Assembly: GCF_017353255.1 (NCBI RefSeq)
Contig: NZ_JAFMYU010000011.1
Location: 62,001-126,000, forward strand
DNA: 64,000 nt
Source: Fibrella aquatilis
Lineage (GTDB): Bacteria > Bacteroidota > Bacteroidia > Cytophagales > Spirosomataceae
Direction of reading: 5' to 3'
Part shown: in pieces, positions 17,335 to 25,443 of the stretch
Position numbering within the stretch: position 1 is the first letter of the stretch
How the letters are laid out: each line of letters starts with the position of its first letter
Translations under genes and position numbers: made by a program
Notes under the pieces: generated by a model
Told to the model about the DNA's origin: nothing
The model's input: only the letters and a program-made list of their open reading frames with translations
The model's database searches: none

Positions 17335-20300
17335 TTGCGGCTGGGGTTCTTCTTTCGGCTTGGCCCGCTTTTTCAGTTCTTCCAGCCCCTTCTTGCCGTA
17401 GGCTAGCCGCGTGATGCCGATGTAGAGGACGGGCACCACAAAAATAGCCAGCGAGGTGGCGGCCAGCATACCACCCAGCACCGTACGGCCAATAGTAGAC
17501 CGCGCCACGCCGCCTGCCCCGGTGGCCAGCGCCAGCGGAATAACGCCCAGAATAAACGCCAGTGACGTCATCAGAATGGGTCGTAGCCGCAACCGGACGG
17601 CTTCGATGGTCGATTCGAGCAGGTCCTCGCCCCGGTCTACGCGCTCTTTGGCAAACTCCACAATCAGGATGGCATTTTTAGCGGCTAGGCCAATCAACGT
17701 AATCAGCCCAATCTGGGCGTAGACGTTGTTGCTCAGGTATGGGAAAAGCAGCAGCGCAATAATGGCACCCATAGCTCCCAACGGCACCGATAGCAGCACC
17801 GAAAACGGCACCGACCAGCTTTCGTAGAGCGCCGCCAGGAACAGAAAAACGAAGCCAATGCTCAGCATGAAAATATATACCGAACTGCTGCCCGCGTTGA
17901 TCTCTTCGCGGCTTAGACCGGAGAAATCGTAGCTGTAGCCCGCCGGGAGCACTTTTGCCGCCACCTCGCGCAGGGCGTCGTTGGCCTGACTGCTGCTGTA
18001 ACCAGGCTTGGCACCGCCATTCAATTCCACCGACCGAAACAGGTTGAAGTGCGAAATGAGCGGTGCGTTTTCAATTACGCTAGTCTTGATCACGTTGCTG
18101 ATCGGGATCAACTGGCCGCTTGTATTACGCACATAGAACTGGTTCAGCGCGGTCAGGTCGGCGCGGTACATGGTGTCGGCCTGCTCCACCACGCGGAACT
18201 TGCGGCCGTAGATAATGAAGTCGTTTACGTACTGACTACCCAGGTACGTCTGCACCGTGCGGTAGACGTTGCTGACCGAAATGCCCAGCTTTTTGCATTT
18301 GTCGCGGTCCACATCGACGCGGTAGGCGGGGGCTTTGGCGGTGAAGTAGGAGAACACCCGGCCAATTTCGGGGCGCTTGGTTGCTTCGGCGATGAAGTTT
18401 TGCACTACCCCGTCGAAGGCCCGCACGTCATCATTCGTTTCGCGTTGCTGAATCTCGAACGTAAAGCCCGAACTCTGTCCCAAACCAGGAATGGCCGGGG
18501 GCTGCACTACCTGTATCCGGGCGTCGTTGAACGAGGCAAACGCCCGTTGCAGTTTACCCACCAGCGAGTCGGCCTGCATGCCTTTGCCGGTGCGTTCGTC
18601 CCAGGGTTTAAGCTGCATAAACACCGTACCGCTGTTCGATTTGGAGGCAAACGTAATGGCGTTCAGACCACCCAGTGCCGCATAGTGGTTCACATAAGGC
18701 TGACGTTTCAGGGTATCCATGATCCGGTTCAGTACCACCAGGCTGCGGGCGGTCGAGGCGGCTTCGGGAATTTCGTAGGTCACAATCAGCCGGCCTTCGT
18801 CTTCCGTTGGGATAAAGCCCGTGGGTTTGGCGCGGAACATCAGACCAGTGCCGACGTAGATGACAATTAATCCTACGATCACCAGCGGTGTAGCTTTGAT
18901 AAGTCGCCCAACAGCATTGGAATAGCTATTGGTAACGCGCTCGAACCACTGGTTGAACTTGTAGAAAAACTTGTTCAGCCCCTTGGCGTTTTCGTCGATG
19001 TGCTGCGGTTTCAACAGCAGCGTACACAGGGCGGGCGTGAGCGACAGGGCCACAAACGCCGAGATCAGCACCGACACCGCAATGGTAATGGCGAACTGTT
19101 GATAGAGCCGCCCCACGATGCCCGGAATGAAGCCCACCGGCACGAATACCGCCGCCAGAATCAGCGCAATGGCAATAACAGGTGCCGAGATTTCGCGCAT
19201 GGCTTCTACGGTCGCTTCCTTTGGATTCATGCCCTTGTCGATGTTGGCCTGCACGGCTTCGACCACCACAATGGCATCATCGACCACAATACCAATGGCC
19301 AACACGAAGGCAAAGAGTGTCAGCGTGTTAATAGTGAAACCAAGCGGGATAAAGAAGGCAAACGTGCCTACGATAGACACCGGAATGGCTAGCAGCGTAA
19401 TGAGCGTGGCGCGCCAGCTTTGAAGGAACAAAAACACCACCAAGATCACCAGACCCAGGGCCTCCAGCAGCGTTTGTATCACCTCCGAGATAGAGACCTG
19501 AATGACAGATACTGACTCGAACGGCACCACGTAGTCTACGTCTTTGGGAAACGTCTTTTTCAGGTTGTCCATTGCTGCATATACCCCTTTGGCGGTGGCA
19601 AGGGCGTTGCTGCCGGGTAGCTGATACACCAGCAGGTAGGAGGCCCGTTTGCCGTCGACGAAGGAGTTGCTGGCGTAGGAGAATTTGCCCAGCTGCACCC
19701 GTGCTACGTCTTTCAGGTATACCAATGACCCCCGCGCCGGGTCGCTGCGGACCACAATTTTCTCAAATTCAGCTTCTTTGCTCAGGCGGCTGTTGGTGAA
19801 AACGGTGTACTCAAATGCCTGCGACGAAGGCTGCGGCGGCCCCCCCACTGACCCACCGGCCACCTGCAAATTCTGCTCCTGCAACGCTGCCGTTACCTCG
19901 TCGGCGGTCATGCCGAGCTGAGCAAGGCGGTCGGGCTTGAGCCAGATCCGCATACTGAAATCGTCGGCGCGGCTGAAAATATCGCCTACGCCTTTCACCC
20001 GCAGCAGGGCATCGCGGATGTAGATGTTGGCGTAGTTGTCCAGAAACGAGACGTTGTGGGTGCCTTTGGGTGAAAAAATGGCCACCAGCATAAACAGCGA
20101 GGGGTTTCGCTTCCGCACCGTCACACCCAGCCGGGTCACTTCTTCAGGCAGTTGGGGCGTGGCAATACCCACCCGGTTTTGCACGTCGAGGGCGGCAATG
20201 TTCACGTCGGTACCCACGTCGAAGGTCACGTTCATGCTCATCCGGCCATCGTTGGTGGCGTTGGTCTGCACGTAGCTCATGCCCGGCGTACCGTTCACCT

Positions 20301-20505
20301 GCGTTTCAATGGGCGTAGCCACGGTTTGCTCTACCGTCTGGGCATCGGCCCCGGTATAGCTGCTCGACACCTGCACCACCGGCGGCGTAATGTCGGGATA
20401 CTGACTAACGGGTAGCGTGAGCAAGGCCAGCACCCCCAAGGCCACAATGACAATGGAGGCCACAATGGCCGTTACGGGGCGATTTATGAATATCTCTGCG
20501 AACAT
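17320..20505 (-). CDS. RND efflux pump inner-membrane transporter (AcrB/HAE1-like)
   Basis: The 1061-residue transporter of a tripartite drug-type pump uses the proton gradient to export amphiphilic compounds. Features are the N-terminal FINRPVTAIVASIVIVALGVLA helix, two large periplasmic loops, twelve predicted helices and the proton-relay pair in LAIGIVVDDAIVVVEAV. The duplicated second half contains the LITLIGLAAKNAILIVEFA motif. The C-terminus is a Lys/Pro/Gln-rich tail. It is the last gene of the TolC-adaptor-RND operon, separated from the adaptor gene by a long purine/pyrimidine hairpin. Confidence 0.95.
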   Translation of the reverse strand: MFAEIFINRPVTAIVASIVIVALGVLALLTLPVSQYPDITPPVVQVSSSYTGADAQTVEQTVATPIETQVNGTPGMSYVQTNATNDGRMSMNVTFDVGTDVNIAALDVQNRVGIATPQLPEEVTRLGVTVRKRNPSLFMLVAIFSPKGTHNVSFLDNYANIYIRDALLRVKGVGDIFSRADDFSMRIWLKPDRLAQLGMTADEVTAALQEQNLQVAGGSVGGPPQPSSQAFEYTVFTNSRLSKEAEFEKIVVRSDPARGSLVYLKDVARVQLGKFSYASNSFVDGKRASYLLVYQLPGSNALATAKGVYAAMDNLKKTFPKDVDYVVPFESVSVIQVSISEVIQTLLEALGLVILVVFLFLQSWRATLITLLAIPVSIVGTFAFFIPLGFTINTLTLFAFVLAIGIVVDDAIVVVEAVQANIDKGMNPKEATVEAMREISAPVIAIALILAAVFVPVGFIPGIVGRLYQQFAITIAVSVLISAFVALSLTPALCTLLLKPQHIDENAKGLNKFFYKFNQWFERVTNSYSNAVGRLIKATPLVIVGLIVIYVGTGLMFRAKPTGFIPTEDEGRLIVTYEIPEAASTARSLVVLNRIMDTLKRQPYVNHYAALGGLNAITFASKSNSGTVFMQLKPWDERTGKGMQADSLVGKLQRAFASFNDARIQVVQPPAIPGLGQSSGFTFEIQQRETNDDVRAFDGVVQNFIAEATKRPEIGRVFSYFTAKAPAYRVDVDRDKCKKLGISVSNVYRTVQTYLGSQYVNDFIIYGRKFRVVEQADTMYRADLTALNQFYVRNTSGQLIPISNVIKTSVIENAPLISHFNLFRSVELNGGAKPGYSSSQANDALREVAAKVLPAGYSYDFSGLSREEINAGSSSVYIFMLSIGFVFLFLAALYESWSVPFSVLLSVPLGAMGAIIALLLFPYLSNNVYAQIGLITLIGLAAKNAILIVEFAKERVDRGEDLLESTIEAVRLRLRPILMTSLAFILGVIPLALATGAGGVARSTIGRTVLGGMLAATSLAIFVVPVLYIGITRLAYGKKGLEELKKRAKPKEEPQPQLADK

Positions 20506-20514
20506 GATTTGGGG

Positions 20515-20597
20515 GGAGGAAGGGAGGAAAGGGAGAAAGGAGGAAAGGGCTACGTTAGCAGATCCTTTCCTCCTTTCTCCCTTTCCTCCCTTCCTCC
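20515..20597. repeat. 34-bp perfect inverted repeat, purine-only arm
   Basis: 20515-20548 contains only G and A. It pairs perfectly with the all-pyrimidine 20564-20597 across a 15-base loop. It fills most of the adaptor-RND gap within one operon. The transcript would fold into a very stable hairpin, and the tract is also a candidate for triplex (H-) DNA. Confidence 0.92.
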
Positions 20598-20598
20598 T

Positions 20599-21699
20599 TC
20601 ATTTAATAGTTGCCTTCACCCGGCCTCCTTCTTTGATTTTCTGTGTGCCTTCGGTAACGACGACCTCGCCTTCGTTGAGGCCGCTTTTGACAACCACATT
20701 GGCGTTAATGCGCTGGCCGAGCACTACTTTCTTCTGCGTCACTTTGCTGCTGTCGCCCACCACAAACACGAAGTATTCGCTCATCTGCTCGGTCACGGCC
20801 TGGTAGGGGATCATGAGTTGCGGGGCGTTGGTGCTGGCTTTCACGCGGAGGTTACCGTTTTGGCCTACTTTCAATAGCCGGTCGGGGTTGGGGAAAGCGA
20901 TCCTGACGCGAAGGGTGCCCGTTTGGGGGTCAACCGCCCGGTCTATGATGCGGAGTGTACCGGGGTATTTGTAGCGGGTGCCGTCGGCCATCATCAGCGT
21001 GAACGTAGAATCTTGCGCCGCGTTCTTCTTGTTTTGCAGGGTCACAAACCGCGCAACGCCCGACTCATCGACCTGGATATCAACCGCAATGGGGTTGTCG
21101 GCCGAGACGGTATTGAGCGGGGGAGAGCCCGGTGCTACCGCCGCCCCCAACCGTACCTGCGAGATGCCGATGGTGCCGTCGAGGGGGGCGTAGATGGTGG
21201 TGTATTTCAGATTGGTGCTCACCGCCCGGATGTTGGCCTGCGCCGCCTGTACCTGCATCTGCGCCGACTCCAGCGTGGCCGTGGCGTTGTCGACCACCTG
21301 CCGGGCAATGGCGTCCTGCTTAGCCAGGGTATTGTAGCGGTCGGCGTCTTTCTGGGCGCGGTTGAGGTTAGCTTTCTGCACGTTCAGGTTCGCAATAGCC
21401 TGATCGACCCCGGCCTTATATTGCTGAGCATCAATGGTATAGAGCTTTTGCCCTTTTTTCACGCGCTGCCCATCCTGAAAGAAAATGCCGGTGATGTTGC
21501 CCGCTACCTGCGGCTGAATCTCCACGTCGAGCAGGGCCGTTACCGTGGCCGGGAAGGCATCGTAATACGTGGCATTGCCCTTTGTTACCTTCACGGCCGT
21601 TACGGGGGTAGGCGGGGGAGCCTGCTGCTTTTGCTCGTCTTTTTTGCCGCCACAGGCCGAGAGCAGCACCAGGCCGACGAGAAGTGTATATGGTTTCAT
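20599..21699 (-). CDS. RND efflux periplasmic adaptor (membrane-fusion) lipoprotein
   Basis: It joins the RND transporter to the outer-membrane channel. The N-terminus MKPYTLLVGLVLLSAC has a lipobox with Cys16, so it is lipid-anchored. Then follow the barrel-sandwich strand (VEIQPQVAGNITGIFFQDGQRVKKGQKLYTID), a coiled-coil hairpin (ANLNVQKANLNRAQKDADRYN), the second lipoyl half (YAPLDGTIGISQVRLGAAV) and beta-barrel strands. At 366 residues it has the usual length. It is six bases downstream of the TolC gene. Confidence 0.94.
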   Translation of the reverse strand: MKPYTLLVGLVLLSACGGKKDEQKQQAPPPTPVTAVKVTKGNATYYDAFPATVTALLDVEIQPQVAGNITGIFFQDGQRVKKGQKLYTIDAQQYKAGVDQAIANLNVQKANLNRAQKDADRYNTLAKQDAIARQVVDNATATLESAQMQVQAAQANIRAVSTNLKYTTIYAPLDGTIGISQVRLGAAVAPGSPPLNTVSADNPIAVDIQVDESGVARFVTLQNKKNAAQDSTFTLMMADGTRYKYPGTLRIIDRAVDPQTGTLRVRIAFPNPDRLLKVGQNGNLRVKASTNAPQLMIPYQAVTEQMSEYFVFVVGDSSKVTQKKVVLGQRINANVVVKSGLNEGEVVVTEGTQKIKEGGRVKATIK

Positions 21700-21705
21700 A
21701 ACGTA

Positions 21706-23043
21706 TTAGAATCGAATAACACCCAGGGCACGCTCCACGTCCAACTTGCTGACAAGCAACTGGTTGAGTGATGCAAACAGGTTGAACCGGGCCGTGCGCA
21801 GGTCAGACTCGGCAATGGTCACGTCGAGGTATGTTTTTATGCCCGACCGGTATTGGAGATTGATAATGCGGTATACGTCCTGCGCCAGCGTCAGGTTTTC
21901 CTGAAGGGCCTGATAGTTGGCCAGATTGCCTTTATAAGCCGCCAGCGCCTGTGCATACTCCGCGTCGACGGCACTGTTCAGAGCGGAAATATCCCACTGC
22001 AATCGCTTCACCTGTAGCTCGGCAATGCGCGTTTGCTGAATCCGGCGACCACCCTGAAAAATGGGCAAGGCAACAGCCAGCCCCACCAGCGAGTTGGGAT
22101 AGCTCTGCCCATACAATTGCGGGAATATGTTGTTCTGATACAGGATATTGTAGTTGCCGTAGGCGTTTACGGTGGGCAGGTAGGCCCAGCGGGCGTAGCG
22201 TAAGTTCGCGTCAAGCAGCCGTCCCTGAGTTTGCAACAACTGGTATTCAATACGGTTACGGGGATCAACCAGCAGCGTGGTATCCAGCCGGGCTTCGTTG
22301 GTCAGTTGCAGGGTGTCGTAGGTCAGGTTGAGCGATGCATTGGGCGGGTAACCCATCAACTGTTTGAGTGTCTGGTATTTAGCACCTACCAAATCCTGAT
22401 ATTGCTTGCGCTGGGCGCGGGTGTTATTCAAGGCAATTTTAGCCCGTTGTGGGTCGGTCCTGTCCACAATGCCACTCTGATATTGGTTGGTGGCATCCTG
22501 AAAGCTACGCTCCTGCCGCACAATATCTTCGGCCAGCACGTCGACCTGTCGCTGGGTAAGGATGACATCATAAAATGCCTTGCTGACGTTGACAACTACT
22601 TCAATCTTATTACTGCTCGTTACCTGGCTAGCCTGGGTGCGGTAGGCATCTGCCGTACGGTTGGCAAGCAGCAGGTCGCGGCTGAAAATGCTCTGCGTTA
22701 CCGACAGTGAGGCCGTCGACGTGTTGGATGCCCCAAGCGGCACCGCCCGGCGCTCGCCCGTGGTGGCATCGGGAATAAGGGTGACGGGCAGCTTCAGGAA
22801 GTGGATCAGGTTGTAGCCCGCGTTGAGTTGCGGTAACCAGCCTGCCAACGCCGCCCGGATGTTGCGGTCGGCAATTTCCTGATCAATAGCCGACTGCCGC
22901 ACCACGGGCTGGTTGCCCAGCGCATACTGGATGCAGTCGGCCAGATAAGCCTGTTTCGTTATTACTTCGGGCGCTTTTTGTGCAAATGACCTGCCCACCA
23001 GCCCGCAGAGGAGCCAGCAGATTAATAACCATACATTTTTCAT
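21706..23043 (-). CDS. TolC-family outer-membrane channel protein
   Basis: The start at 23043 gives MKNVWLLICWLLCGLVGRSFAQ, a proper signal peptide; an in-frame start 87 bases upstream would precede it with an unlikely polar stretch. The mature part has the two-fold repeat of TolC: long periplasmic helices (LTQRQVDVLAEDIVRQERSFQDATNQY) and strands such as LNAGYNLIHFLKLPV. At 445 residues it is typical. It is the first gene of the operon, with adaptor and RND pump following closely. Confidence 0.92.
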   Translation of the reverse strand: MKNVWLLICWLLCGLVGRSFAQKAPEVITKQAYLADCIQYALGNQPVVRQSAIDQEIADRNIRAALAGWLPQLNAGYNLIHFLKLPVTLIPDATTGERRAVPLGASNTSTASLSVTQSIFSRDLLLANRTADAYRTQASQVTSSNKIEVVVNVSKAFYDVILTQRQVDVLAEDIVRQERSFQDATNQYQSGIVDRTDPQRAKIALNNTRAQRKQYQDLVGAKYQTLKQLMGYPPNASLNLTYDTLQLTNEARLDTTLLVDPRNRIEYQLLQTQGRLLDANLRYARWAYLPTVNAYGNYNILYQNNIFPQLYGQSYPNSLVGLAVALPIFQGGRRIQQTRIAELQVKRLQWDISALNSAVDAEYAQALAAYKGNLANYQALQENLTLAQDVYRIINLQYRSGIKTYLDVTIAESDLRTARFNLFASLNQLLVSKLDVERALGVIRF

Positions 23044-23162
23044 AACGTGGCGTTGGTAACAGCACACAGTCGACATATAGTCAACAGTGTTTACCATCTT
23101 ACAACTCGACAGGATTACCCTTTTGTTCACGATTCAAAAAAATGACGAGAACAGTAACAAAT

Positions 23163-23197
23163 AGTTGTTGCATAAAAACAACTGCACCTTATCTTTC
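23163..23197 (+). promoter_or_regulatory. Candidate promoter and small palindrome upstream of the GH97 gene
   Basis: TTG at 23168-23170 and TATCTTTC at 23190-23197 (one mismatch to TAnnTTTG) are 19 bases apart. The inverted repeat AGTTGTT/AACAACT at 23163-23183 overlaps the -33 region and could be a regulator site. Confidence 0.4.
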
Positions 23198-23249
23198 GTA
23201 ACAGAATAAGTCTATAATATCTGTTAATCGTCTAGTAATCAGCGCATTT

Positions 23250-25325
23250 ATGATTCGTTTGTTCTTACTCTTTCTATTGCTCAATTTTTCTTCACTGAGT
23301 GCGTTTACTCAACGGCTTCTGCGTATTCAGTCGCCCAATAACGCCATTGGCCTCACGGTTCAGCATCTGCCCGGTGGTGGTATGCAGTATGCCGTTAGCT
23401 ACAAAGGCAAGCCCGTGATTGCGCCGTCGGGGTTGGGGTTTGTGTTGAGTAAGCCCGCTGTTTTGCTTACCCAGTTTACCGTTACGGCTGTTGATTCGTC
23501 GCGCACCGACGAGACTTGGAAACCGGTTTGGGGCGAGGTGAGTCAGATCCGAAACCAGTACACCGAACTGATACTGACATTGCGGGATAAGGGCAAGTCG
23601 GGCATCGTGATGCGGGTGCGTTTTCGGGTGTATGACGACGGCCTGGGTTTCCGTTATGAATTTCCAAAACAGGGCGCTCTCAACCACGTTGTTGTGGCCG
23701 ACGAGCGCACCCAATTCAGGCTCACCGCCGACCACCAGACGTTCTGGATTCCCGGCGATTATGATTCCAATGAGTACCTGTATAACGCTACCAAACTAAC
23801 CGCCGTAAACGCCGTAGCGGCAGCAGTCAAAGAAAAAGACATTGCCCTGAAAACAGTGATTGGCCCCAATGCGGTGCAGTCGCCGCTATTGATGAAAACG
23901 GGCAGTGGCTTGTATATCAGCTTGTTCGAGGCTGCTGTGGTCAATTATCCGGTCATGCATCTGCAACTCGACAAGAAAACCCTGACGCTCACCAGTCAGC
24001 TCGTGCCCGATGCCGTGGGCAACAAAGCCTACCTGCAAACGCCGGCCAATACGCCTTGGCGCACGATGTTGGTGAGCGACAAAGCAATAGATTTGCTGAC
24101 TTCGAAAATGATCCTGAACCTCAACGAACCGCTGGCCATTGCGGACCCGTCGTGGATAAAGCCGCAGAAATTTGTGGGTATGTGGTGGGAAATGCACGTG
24201 AACAAGGCCACCTGGCAACTCACGGGCGGCAAACACGGGGCCAACACCCAGAACGTGAAAAAATACATCGACTTCGCCGCCAAATACGGCTTCGACGGGG
24301 TGCTGGTAGAAGGCTGGAACGTGGGTTGGGAAGACTGGTTCGGCAACTGGAAAGAAGAGGTGTTCGACTTTGTAACGCCCTACCCCGACTATGACATTGA
24401 CGCGCTGACGGACTACGCCCAGAAAAAAGGAGTGCGGCTCATTATGCACCACGAAACGTCGGGGTCAGTCACGAACTACGAACGCCGGATGGACGCCGCC
24501 TTTAGCTTTATGGTGAAGGAGAAAATCAACACCGTGAAAACGGGCTATGTAGGCCGGATTATTCCGCGCGGCGAACACCACGACGGGCAGTGGATGGTGA
24601 ATCACTTTGAGCGGGTGGCCCAAAAAGCGGCGCAGTACAAACTCATGGTCGATTCGCACGAGTCGTCGCGACCCACGGGCAGGCACCGGACCTACCCCAA
24701 CTGGATGGCGAGTGAGGCGGCGCGAGGCAGCGAATTCAACAACGCCCCCACGCTGGGTATCACGCCCGAACACACCACAATTTTGCCCTTCACCCGGATG
24801 CTGGGTGGCCCCATGGACTTCACGCCCGGCCTGTTTCACATGCGCCTTAATCAGTTCGACAACAGCCGGACTACGCGGGTACGGACTACGCTGGCGAAGC
24901 AGCTGGCGCTCTACGTCACCATCTACAGCCCCCTGCAAATGGCCGCCGACCTGCCCGAAAACTATGAGCAGCACCTCGACGCCTTCCAGTTCATCCGCGA
25001 CGTGCCCGTTGACTGGGACGACACAAAAGTCATCGCCGCCGAACCCGGCGACTATATCCTGATGGCCCGCAAAGGCAAAGGCACCAACAATTGGTTTGCC
25101 GGGGCCATCACCGACGAGAACGCCCGCGACCTGACTTTACCGCTTGCGTTTCTTGACCAAAACGCCACTTACGAAGCCACGATCTACCGCGACGCCCCCA
25201 CCGCCGACTGGGACACCAACCCCGAATCGTATGTGATTGAAAAAAAGACCGTTACGGCCAAAGACGTACTAAAAATTCACCTCGCCAAAGGCGGCGGCTG
25301 CGCGATTCGACTAGTGAAAGAGTGA
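23250..25325 (+). CDS. Glycoside hydrolase family 97 (SusB-like alpha-glucosidase)
   Basis: The 691-residue enzyme has a signal peptide (MIRLFLLFLLLNFSSLSAFT). It contains the N-terminal beta-supersandwich, the catalytic (beta/alpha)8 barrel and a short C-terminal beta domain. The GH97 signature EGWNVGWEDWFGNWKEEVFDF is present, as are IMHHETSGSVTNYERRM and the active-site-side segment LMVDSHESSRPTGRHR. The Glu-rich pattern resembles the inverting SusB type more than the retaining alpha-galactosidases, an inference from memory. It probably acts in the periplasm on malto-oligosaccharides released by the adjacent secreted amylase. The stop codon lies inside a 26-bp inverted repeat. Confidence 0.92.
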   Translation: MIRLFLLFLLLNFSSLSAFTQRLLRIQSPNNAIGLTVQHLPGGGMQYAVSYKGKPVIAPSGLGFVLSKPAVLLTQFTVTAVDSSRTDETWKPVWGEVSQIRNQYTELILTLRDKGKSGIVMRVRFRVYDDGLGFRYEFPKQGALNHVVVADERTQFRLTADHQTFWIPGDYDSNEYLYNATKLTAVNAVAAAVKEKDIALKTVIGPNAVQSPLLMKTGSGLYISLFEAAVVNYPVMHLQLDKKTLTLTSQLVPDAVGNKAYLQTPANTPWRTMLVSDKAIDLLTSKMILNLNEPLAIADPSWIKPQKFVGMWWEMHVNKATWQLTGGKHGANTQNVKKYIDFAAKYGFDGVLVEGWNVGWEDWFGNWKEEVFDFVTPYPDYDIDALTDYAQKKGVRLIMHHETSGSVTNYERRMDAAFSFMVKEKINTVKTGYVGRIIPRGEHHDGQWMVNHFERVAQKAAQYKLMVDSHESSRPTGRHRTYPNWMASEAARGSEFNNAPTLGITPEHTTILPFTRMLGGPMDFTPGLFHMRLNQFDNSRTTRVRTTLAKQLALYVTIYSPLQMAADLPENYEQHLDAFQFIRDVPVDWDDTKVIAAEPGDYILMARKGKGTNNWFAGAITDENARDLTLPLAFLDQNATYEATIYRDAPTADWDTNPESYVIEKKTVTAKDVLKIHLAKGGGCAIRLVKE

Positions 25326-25438
25326 ATGGTGACGGTCCGGCGTCCCGGAAAGCGAAAGAGTGTTTGCTGTATCGCAAATCCTTGCCGCACCGGCGGACCG
25401 GTCAGCCGGAGTGCCGGACCGTCACCATTCACTCTTTC
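25316..25438. repeat. 26-bp perfect inverted repeat spanning convergent gene ends
   Basis: 25316-25341 and 25413-25438 are perfect reverse complements, separated by 71 GC-rich bases with further internal CCGG-type pairing. The left arm contains the GH97 stop codon; the right arm ends six bases before the amylase stop codon. It is a likely bidirectional terminator. Confidence 0.9.
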
Positions 25439-25443
25439 GCCAT

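Noticed and set aside
18049-18870. 273-codon open frame opposite the RND transporter gene
   Set aside because: It is an antisense shadow of a conserved transporter with low-complexity His/Val/Arg composition.
20923-21771. 282-codon open frame opposite the efflux adaptor gene
   Set aside because: It covers the complement of the adaptor gene and has no recognisable fold or signal.
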